Origin: Bacteroidales bacterium
Lineage (GTDB): Bacteria > Bacteroidota > Bacteroidia > Bacteroidales > Marinilabiliaceae
Assembly: GCA_017417385.1 (NCBI GenBank)
Contig: JAFPZF010000061.1
Span: forward strand, 1 to 64,000
Reading direction: 5' to 3'
Length of the DNA stretch: 64,000 nt
Shown piece by piece: positions 31,590 to 37,624 of this stretch (the first letter of the stretch is position 1; the number at the start of each line of letters is the position of its first letter). Under the pieces are notes generated by a model. It did no database searches and was not told the DNA's origin. It worked only from the letters and a program-made list of their open reading frames with translations. The position numbers were made by a program, and so were the translations under genes.

Positions 31590-31806
31590 ATCTCAGCCTC
31601 CCGCCTCGCACGACCTCTCTGTGTCTCCCTCCGCCGTTAGGCGACTCTCTGTGTCCTCCCCGCGAGCGTCAGCTCGCCTCTGTGATCTGAAAAACTCTGT
31701 GTCTCTGTGCCCTCTGTGTGAGGCTTAACACGCACACCGCCCTCACATCCCTAATTCCTAATTGTTCATCCCTAATTCCTAATTGGGTTAGCCCTGTATT
31801 AGCCTT
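31590..31806. repeat. Palindrome and CTCTGTG spacer mosaic
   Basis: CCTCCCGCCTCGC half-palindrome, CGCCGTTAGGCG, GCGAGC-GTCA-GCTCGC, CTCTGTG repeats, CTAATTC units, and TTAGCCCTGTATTAGCC at the end. Confidence 0.8.
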
Positions 31807-31863
31807 TTCCTCTCTTATGTTAACTTCAAAGCACCGTCTTCCTTCCACCTTTTCCTAAAGGGG

Positions 31864-32262
31864 AATTCTAGAAATTAGATTTTTCACTTGTGCGATTAAG
31901 CGAGAGAAATGGAGCTTGCTCTTATTTCCGAGCGAGAGCACATGAGGCGAAGTCAAGGCGTACGAGGCTTTGAATACCGGAGTGTACTGAAGGAAACCTT
32001 TCGATTAAGCGAGAGCAGAACGAGCTTGCTCGTTATGCTGAACTTTTCGATTAAGCGAGAGCAGATCAAGCTTGCTTGAAATCTGCCGAGCGAGAGAAAA
32101 GTAGACGAAGTCAACGTGAGAAAGGTCAGCGAAGCTACATGAGGATTTCAAAGTCCGAAGTACAACATTCCGATTAAGCGAGAGCAATGGAGCTTGCTCC
32201 TATTGCCGAGCGTGAGGAATGAAGGCAACGCCAACGCAGAAAAAGCAATTTATAGAAGTTCC
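31864..32262. mobile_element. Inverted-end element, long form carrying four structured units
   Basis: Same ends as the short form (TTCTAGAAATTAGATTTTTC ... AAAAAGCAATTTATAGAAGT), but with inserted 69-73 nt units at 31887-31955, 31993-32134 and 32167-32235. The middle one has another unit (32042-32114) inserted within it. Each unit has CGATTAAGCGAGAG and CCGAGCG(T/A)GAG boxes, a variable inner palindrome, an outer stem of 4-6 bp and a trailing 3-bp mini-hairpin. The right end abuts the promoter of the hydrolase gene. Confidence 0.85.
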
Positions 32263-32275
32263 CTAAAAAAAAGAC

Positions 32276-32283
32276 TATCTTTG
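32276..32283 (+). promoter_or_regulatory. TATCTTTG -7 promoter box of the double hydrolase
   Basis: Exact TAnnTTTG, 24 bases before the ATG at 32307 and 13 bases after the repeat element end. Confidence 0.7.
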
Positions 32284-32306
32284 TAAAATTGTATCAATAA
32301 ATCTTT

Positions 32307-33923
32307 ATGAAACACCTCACTATCGCCCTCGCTCTCCTCGCATCCTCCCTATCCGCCTCCGCCGAGGTCCTCAAGACTAAACTCGTCGACGACGGCGGCT
32401 CCGGTCTGTTCAAGGCCATCGCCGTCAAGGACGCCGAACTCCCAGACTTCGTCATCTACCACCCTAAGGACATGACCTACGCCCACGCCCGCTGCGGCGC
32501 TATGCCTATCCTCATCTGGGCCAACGGCGCCTGCCTCGACTCTAGTATCGACTACGAACGTATGCTGACCGAGATTGCCTCCCGCGGCTATGTCGTCCTC
32601 GCTATCGGCGAGATGCAGGACTCCCGAGACAGCCGTAAGCAGACGCATACTCAGTCCTCCGAGGTCAAGCGTGGCCTCGACTGGATCTTCAGCCAGGCGC
32701 GCACCCGCGGCTCCGACTATTTCGACAATGTTGACACCCTCCGCGTCGCTGCCGCCGGACACTCCTGTGGTGGCGCTCAGGTCCTCGCCAATGCCGCCGA
32801 CCCTCGTCTATCGACCTGCCTCATCATGAACGCTGGCATGGGCGACATCGAGATGGCTGGCGCCTCCCGTGCATCCCTGCCTCTCCTCCACACACCTACC
32901 CTCTATGTGACTGGCGGCGAGTCCGACGTTGCTTTCCAGAATGCCCGCAAGGACTACGAACGTATCAGCCACGTCCCCGTCGCCTGGGCTAATCACCCCG
33001 CCTCTGGTCACGGCGGCACCTATGGCGAACGCTTCGGCGGAGACTATGCCCGTATCATGACGGACTGGCTCGACTGGCAGCTCAAGAAGCAGGTCGACCG
33101 CGCTGAGACTTTCCTCGGCGGAGAGGCTAAGGGCTACTCCGGCTGGTCTATCTCCGCCAAGAACTTTATCGACTTCAAGAATGTCCGTCCGCTCTGGATT
33201 ATGAATGGCGACCGTCAGATCTTCGGCGAGCTCTTCCGCCCATCCTCTCCCGACAAGTCCTCCCGTCAGCCTGTAGCCATCATTGCCCACGGCTTCAACG
33301 GGACTCACCACTTCGGCCGGGCTTACTTCGACGTCATGGGCCGCCTCGGCTACCAGTGCTACGTCTTCGACTTCCCTTGCGGCTCCGTCAATAGCCGCTC
33401 AGACAATAATACTCTCAATATGTCTATCCTCGACGAGCAAAGCGACCTCCGTGCTATCGTCAACTACTTCCGCGCTCAGCCCGATGTCGACCCAGACCGC
33501 ATCGTCCTTATCGGCGAGAGTCAGGGAGGCCTCGTCTCTGCCCTGACTGCTGCCCAGATGCCAGACGCTGTCAGCCGCCTCGTCCTCGTCTTCCCCGCTC
33601 TCTGTATCCCCGACAACTGGCGAGCCCGCTACCCCCGCCTCTCGGACATCCCCGAGGTCACGACTCTCTGGAACGTCAAGATGGGCCGCCGCTTCTTCGA
33701 GGAGATTCACGACATGAAGCCCTTCGACATCATCGCCAAGTTCAAGAAGCCGGTCCTCATCGTCCAGGGAGACAAGGATAATATCGTCCACCTCGACGAC
33801 TCCCGACGTGCACAGCGTCTCTACAAGGACGCTCGCCTTCATATCATCCCCGGAGCCGGCCACGGCTTCAAGCCCAGCGAGTTCCAGCAGGAGACCTCTC
33901 AGCTCGAGCTCTTCCTGAAATAA
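32307..33923 (+). CDS. Exported protein with two alpha/beta-hydrolase domains in tandem
   Basis: 538 residues with a signal peptide (1-19, ...LASSLSASA). The N-terminal hydrolase (about 25-265) has nucleophile S153 in GHSCGG, probable acid D207 (GGESDV) and His 235 (ASGHGG). The C-terminal hydrolase (about 300-538) has S405 in GESQGG, D491 (QGDKDN) and H519 (PGAGHG). Both triads look intact, so this is a true two-enzyme fusion rather than a single enzyme with a dead copy. Likely an esterase acting on acylated sugars or a peptidase/lipase; substrate unknown. Own promoter upstream; a strong hairpin at 33941 separates it from convergent genes. Confidence 0.85.
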   Translation: MKHLTIALALLASSLSASAEVLKTKLVDDGGSGLFKAIAVKDAELPDFVIYHPKDMTYAHARCGAMPILIWANGACLDSSIDYERMLTEIASRGYVVLAIGEMQDSRDSRKQTHTQSSEVKRGLDWIFSQARTRGSDYFDNVDTLRVAAAGHSCGGAQVLANAADPRLSTCLIMNAGMGDIEMAGASRASLPLLHTPTLYVTGGESDVAFQNARKDYERISHVPVAWANHPASGHGGTYGERFGGDYARIMTDWLDWQLKKQVDRAETFLGGEAKGYSGWSISAKNFIDFKNVRPLWIMNGDRQIFGELFRPSSPDKSSRQPVAIIAHGFNGTHHFGRAYFDVMGRLGYQCYVFDFPCGSVNSRSDNNTLNMSILDEQSDLRAIVNYFRAQPDVDPDRIVLIGESQGGLVSALTAAQMPDAVSRLVLVFPALCIPDNWRARYPRLSDIPEVTTLWNVKMGRRFFEEIHDMKPFDIIAKFKKPVLIVQGDKDNIVHLDDSRRAQRLYKDARLHIIPGAGHGFKPSEFQQETSQLELFLK

Positions 33924-33940
33924 TATCCTCACGATACAAG

Positions 33941-33985
33941 ACGACGAAGGGGAAGACGGTACTGCCCGCCTTCCCCTTCGTCGTT
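33941..33985. terminator. Strong bidirectional terminator between convergent genes
   Basis: 14-bp perfect stem ACGACGAAGGGGAA/TTCCCCTTCGTCGT. It serves the hydrolase (plus) and the lipoprotein operon (minus, ending 34000). Confidence 0.8.
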
Positions 33986-33999
33986 ATTTCTGATGTATT

Positions 34000-34410
34000 C
34001 TACTCTCTGATGTCCTCCTCCGTTATCCTATACGTGCACACATCCTCCCACTCGTATCCGCCGCCTGCATGAGAACTCTCCGCCATGTCCTCCCACTTGT
34101 TCAACTCAAAGAATCCTTCCCTCTGCTGATAGTTGAACGTGTTCACTATATCCCCGCCTACTATGACCTCGACCCTGTCAAAGAGATATGTTATCATGTA
34201 TAACCCCCTGACGCCCTTCTCGTTGCTGATCGTCGCCTTCGCATGCGGCGCGACTGTCACGCTCTTGTCTATGTTCTTCCCTGAGATTCGTAGCGTCACC
34301 TCCACGTCTGTCGTGTTCTCCGCCATGTACGTGACCTCTACATACTTGTCGTCCCTGCACCCCGTCAGCAGCCCGACGACTATCACTATCAGCAATAATA
34401 TCCTCTTCAT
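34000..34410 (-). CDS. Small lipoprotein, third gene of the lipoprotein-barrel operon
   Basis: 136 residues. Lipoprotein signal with lipobox LLTGC (Cys 18), then RDD, so probably membrane-anchored. The mature part is a beta-rich domain with no recognised family. It shares layout with the lipoprotein at 35193: EVTYMAENTTDVEVTL resembles GKYQIVNETSDTVYVN near the start, and both end in a YTF/YRI-ITE motif. They are probably distant paralogs. It lies 15 bases downstream of the barrel gene. Confidence 0.7.
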   Translation of the reverse strand: MKRILLLIVIVVGLLTGCRDDKYVEVTYMAENTTDVEVTLRISGKNIDKSVTVAPHAKATISNEKGVRGLYMITYLFDRVEVIVGGDIVNTFNYQQREGFFELNKWEDMAESSHAGGGYEWEDVCTYRITEEDIRE

Positions 34411-34425
34411 GTCTCCTCCTTTCTT

Positions 34426-35196
34426 CTAAAACTCTATCATCACACCCATCGAGCCAAAATACTGCCGATCTACAAAGAGCCCCTGATCCGCGATGCCGTC
34501 TATCCCGATATAGTTGACACCTGCATACGGACTTATCGCTATCTTCCATACGGCTATCCTGACTCCCGCAGACACCTGGAGGTAAAGTCCGCTCTCGATA
34601 TCATCGCCCTTCAGCTTCCAGCTCCCGTCTATCATCATCGCCCCGACCTTCGTCGAGATGTATGGCGACGTCGTCTTCCTGATGAACTCATACTTCAACA
34701 ACCCATATACCGGCATCGCAAAAAACTCCTTATCATACCTGAACGGCTCACAACTCATGTCACTAGCCATCGACGACGGCATGGCACCGACTCCCAACAA
34801 TAAACCTGGTATAGGTCTGTACCCCACCTGGAGCCCTACTCCCAAGTACGTGCAGCCTCCCGCTCCGCTCATCTCCGGACCGACGGCAAAGCTCATCCCT
34901 GTGTGCCTCACGAACTTCCGCTCCTTGACTGGCCGCAGCTGACCCTCCTCCTCGGCATCCCTCGCCGACCGCGGCTCTATCCTCTTGACCTCACTCATCG
35001 GCAACGTCATCTCCTGCCCGTCCTTCATCCTTAGCCGGACGCTCTCGCCTATCTTGACCTCGACGACTATGCACTCTACCTTCTCGCCCCTCGACGTCTC
35101 TATGACGTCCCAGACCTCCTCCGAGGCTCTCGCCACCATCGCGACGCTCACCATGACCAGTGTCGCCGCTACTCTCTTCGCAATCCCCCTCATCAT
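34426..35196 (-). CDS. Probable outer-membrane beta-barrel protein
   Basis: 256 residues; signal peptide 1-24 (...VAMVARASEE). Residues 27-70 form a small beta domain (IETSRGEKVECIVVEVKIGE). From about 95 the chain is alternating amphipathic strands with glycine turns (YLGVGLQVGYRPIPGLLLGV), ending in an aromatic residue (GVMIEF), as in 8-stranded outer-membrane barrels. The start overlaps the stop of the upstream lipoprotein by 4 bases. Function unknown; position between two lipoproteins suggests an envelope complex. Confidence 0.7.
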   Translation of the reverse strand: MMRGIAKRVAATLVMVSVAMVARASEEVWDVIETSRGEKVECIVVEVKIGESVRLRMKDGQEMTLPMSEVKRIEPRSARDAEEEGQLRPVKERKFVRHTGMSFAVGPEMSGAGGCTYLGVGLQVGYRPIPGLLLGVGAMPSSMASDMSCEPFRYDKEFFAMPVYGLLKYEFIRKTTSPYISTKVGAMMIDGSWKLKGDDIESGLYLQVSAGVRIAVWKIAISPYAGVNYIGIDGIADQGLFVDRQYFGSMGVMIEF

Positions 35197-35657
35197 CTCC
35201 CTCCTAACAACTGTTCCGTGATGTGGAACGTATATGTGTGATACTCTATCTTGCTGTCACCGCTCTTCTGTGTCTCTGCCGTCTCTGTCCAGTTCCCGCC
35301 ACGTGTGTAGAACTTCATGTCGTCATACCTGCTTTGGTAATACTCGCTCCGCGTCTCGTCCAAGACACACCTCCTTCGCTCCGCGTCACGATATATCTTG
35401 ACGCTGTCTATCTTGTAGATGTACTGATGCTGCTCATACCCCTCGTCGCCATTCGCCGCGAAGATATACGTCTCGCCCCCTGCTATCGCCGCCTTTATGT
35501 TGGCACTCGAGTACCACATGCCATACATGTTCACATAGACTGTGTCGCTCGTCTCGTTCACTATCTGATACTTCCCGACTTCTATATCGCCCTCTCCGCA
35601 CGAGCAGACTGCCAGCCCCGCCATCAGCATCACCATCACTTCTTTCCTTCCCATCAT
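35193..35657 (-). CDS. Small lipoprotein, first gene of the lipoprotein-barrel operon
   Basis: 154 residues; the second codon is also ATG. Lipobox AVCSC with Cys 20, then GEGD. The beta-rich mature domain resembles the lipoprotein at 34000 in order of elements (opening I-NET-DTVYVN strand, a glycine turn, closing YHTYTFHITEQLL). A CAAATGTA (minus TACATTTG) promoter box lies at 35680-35687, about 23 bases upstream, so this is the operon's first gene. No family recognised. Confidence 0.7.
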   Translation of the reverse strand: MMGRKEVMVMLMAGLAVCSCGEGDIEVGKYQIVNETSDTVYVNMYGMWYSSANIKAAIAGGETYIFAANGDEGYEQHQYIYKIDSVKIYRDAERRRCVLDETRSEYYQSRYDDMKFYTRGGNWTETAETQKSGDSKIEYHTYTFHITEQLLGGR

Positions 35658-35679
35658 TCTTTGCTTTTGTATTCTTCCG

Positions 35680-35687
35680 CAAATGTA
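35680..35687 (-). promoter_or_regulatory. TACATTTG -7 promoter box of the lipoprotein operon
   Basis: Exact TAnnTTTG on the minus strand, 22 bases before the ATG. Confidence 0.6.
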
Positions 35688-35727
35688 ACAATTCTCCCGC
35701 CATTTTGCTCCCCTCCCTAAAATCCCC

Positions 35728-35735
35728 TATCTTTG
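35728..35735 (+). promoter_or_regulatory. Divergent TATCTTTG -7 promoter box
   Basis: Exact TAnnTTTG pointing toward the broken small gene. The first ATG after it (35760, MGAFIDKGNLLFKK) stops after 21 codons. Confidence 0.5.
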
Positions 35736-35900
35736 CTCTCATCATAATATCACACCATCATGGGAGCGTTCATCGACAAGGGCAACCTTTTGTTCAAAAA
35801 GAGTACAACGACGAGAACTCTATAGACCTCCAAGCACTCCGTCCTCCTCGAATCGCTCAACAACTGACCTATCTTAAAATTCAAAAACAATCACCACACA

Positions 35901-36273
35901 ATGAAATCCCTCATGTCGTTTTCCCACCTTATCACCCTCTCCCTTCCGCTCTTCCTGCTTTGTCTCCTACACCTCTCTAGAAAATGCCGAACGTGGCGGC
36001 GTCGGTATGTACAGCCATAAATCCATAATCAACAAACAGACTGGCGACTGTAAGACCCTATCAAATCCGTACGAAGACAAATGTCTCTTCGGCATGAAAA
36101 TCGGCTTCGTCCCAATCCTCGACCTCTCTACGTTTGCCACTCCCTTAGCCATCGAGTTCATCCTCCAGCACGCCGAGTCTCTCTCCCCAGCCGACCGCGC
36201 CGCCCTCCTCCAGCGTTTCAACTATCAGGACGATGACCAAAACCCTGTACTATTTGTCGGCACTCTGAAATAA
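35901..36273 (+). pseudogene. Frameshifted small secreted-protein gene
   Basis: Frame 1 opens MKSLMSFSHLITLSLPLFLL, a good signal peptide, then runs into basic nonsense and stops at about 36020. In another frame, overlapping at about 35980, the sequence continues LENAERGGVGMYSHKSIINK and stays open to 36273 (...PVLFVGTLK). One base gained or lost near 35978 would join signal and mature parts into a ~125-residue exported protein. It could instead be two unrelated frames; function unknown in either case. Confidence 0.4.
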
Positions 36274-36340
36274 TCCCTTCTATCGTCCTTTTCCTCCCTC
36301 TTCTTTCCCTTCTCCCCCCTCTCCTCTCCACCCAACTAAA

Positions 36341-36376
36341 AAAGGCCTCGTAGACTCTTTCAAGTCTCGAGACCTT
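36341..36376 (-). terminator. Rubredoxin terminator
   Basis: Minus-strand stem AAGGTCTCG-AGACT...AGTCT-ACGAGGCCTT followed by TTTTT. It lies about 70 bases past the rubredoxin stop. A run of eight G (36395-36402) lies between. Confidence 0.75.
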
Positions 36377-36443
36377 CGCGGTGACTGAGTGACCGGGGGG
36401 GGCCGCCACCGCTCCGGCTTACGCCGTAATAAGACAGTTCTAA

Positions 36444-36602
36444 TTATTCCTTCTTAAACTCGTCCTTGCCAACTCCGCAGACCGGACATACCCAGTCCTC
36501 CGGAAGTTCCTCAAATGCTGTGCCTGGCGCAACCCCGTTGTCTGGGTCTCCTACCGCCGGGTCATACTCATATCCGCAAGGCTCACAAACGTATTTTTCC
36601 AT
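36444..36602 (-). CDS. Rubredoxin
   Basis: 52 residues, too short for many gene finders. [20 protein letters not shown], then ...[20 protein letters not shown], gives the two CxxCG knuckles (Cys 6, 9, 39, 42) that bind a single iron. The conserved Tyr 11/13 and Trp 37 are in place. A cytoplasmic one-electron carrier, in anaerobes usually linked to superoxide or peroxide reduction. No partner oxidoreductase is adjacent. Apparently monocistronic with its own terminator. Confidence 0.95.
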   Translation of the reverse strand: MEKYVCEPCGYEYDPAVGDPDNGVAPGTAFEELPEDWVCPVCGVGKDEFKKE

Positions 36603-36761
36603 TGGCGTCCTCCTTCCTTGTTTCTCTTTCTACTCTCTACTACGCAGTCACCTCTCCTTTTGTTTCAGTCTCCTATTTCTTTTCGTACTTATACTCCCTG
36701 ACGCTTCATCTATTACTCCTTTCCTCTCCCGTCATTCCACAGGCTTCTATGCTATAATGAC

Positions 36762-36907
36762 AAAAGCCGCCCGTACTCTCGTACAGACGGCTACAAGCTT
36801 TTGAGAAAATTCACAATCAAACAATCGTAGCGCCCCGTTGGACTGCCTAGGACGACCTCACGGCTCTTCCTATAAACCTAACATAAAACTATCTCTTCTA
36901 AGTTTCC
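36762..36907 (-). ncRNA. Candidate small RNA, copy 1
   Basis: A ~145-nt transcript is predicted from a promoter at 36913-36943 to a terminator stem GCCGTCTGTAC/GTACGGGCGGC followed by TTTTGT (36765-36791). The body is strongly conserved with the copy at 55011-55162 (CAGGAAACTTAGAAG, GCCGTGAGGT, GGCAGTCCAACGGG, TTGTTTGATTGTGAATTTTC). No reading frame longer than a few codons is shared. No known Rfam family is recognised by eye. Confidence 0.65.
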
Positions 36908-36912
36908 TGATG

Positions 36913-36943
36913 CAAATCTATTTCTCTCCTCCTCCACCACAAA
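36913..36943 (-). promoter_or_regulatory. Full -33/-7 promoter of candidate small RNA copy 1
   Basis: TAGATTTG at 36913-36920 with TTTG at 36940-36943, spaced exactly 19 bases. Conservation with the second copy extends a further ~70 bases upstream, suggesting a shared regulatory region. Confidence 0.75.
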
Positions 36944-36989
36944 ATTTATTCTACGTTCGTGCCGTTTTCTTCAACAAACGACTGTTCTG

Positions 36990-37560
36990 ACGGCATTTTC
37001 TGAAATCCGGCGTCTGCATTCTCTGTTCTTTCATTCCCCCTCCGACGACTCTGACGACTCCGACAACTCCGCTCCCTATCTGTGCACGTCTTCCGTTGAG
37101 CGGGATTTGCAATCCCGCTCCATGGAGTATAAGCATCTGCGATGCGCTTACTTTCCTCAAACTCCCAATACCTCATTCCTAATTCCTAATTGGATTAGCT
37201 CTTCCTCCGCCGTTAGGCGACCCTCTGTGCCCTCCTTCCGCCGCAGGCGACCTCTGTGTCCTCTCCCGCGAGCGTCCGCTCGCCTCTGTGTTCTGATAAA
37301 CTCTGTGTCCTCCGTGCCCTCTGTGTGAGGCCTAACAATCCCACGTGTCTCCGACGACTCCGACCCCTCCGACGACTCTGACCCCTCCTAATTGCTTATT
37401 GCTAATTGGATTCTCTGTGCCCTCCTTCCGCCGCAGGCGACCTCTGTGCTCTCCCCTCCGCCGTTAGGCGACCTCTCTGTGTCTCCGTGCCCTCTGTGTG
37501 AGGCTTAAAAAAACAGCGCCTCAGATGCCTCCGTCCCGTTCCTAATTCCTAATTGTCTAC
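36990..37560. repeat. Spacer mosaic: CTCCGAC, CTCTGTG and CTAATTG modules
   Basis: CTCCGACGA nonamers (about 37035-37070 and 37345-37390), CTCTGTG clusters (37200-37335, 37420-37505) with CGCCGTTAGGCG, CGCCGCAGGCG and GCGAGCGTCCGCTCGC palindromes, and CTAATTG units. No gene seen. Confidence 0.85.
37094..37147 (+). repeat. Two-hairpin element with covarying second stem
   Basis: First stem AGCGGGATT/AATCCCGCT; second stem GCATC/GATGC, where other copies have GCATT/AATGC. The paired change preserves the stem. Confidence 0.85.
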
Positions 37561-37564
37561 AACG

Positions 37565-37602
37565 ATTTCGGGCAGGCCTCTTCACAGAGACCTGCCCGAA
37601 AT
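37565..37602 (-). terminator. Hairpin after the 3314-residue gene
   Basis: Perfect 12-bp stem ATTTCGGGCAGG/CCTGCCCGAAAT, 23 bases past the stop. There is no long T tract. Confidence 0.7.
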
Positions 37603-37624
37603 ACTATCGCTGATTATAAAAGGT

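Noticed and set aside
36384..36404. GTGACTGAGTGACC plus eight G as a regulatory site or assembly error
   Set aside because: Unusual for this C-rich strand, but no palindrome, known motif or second copy was found.
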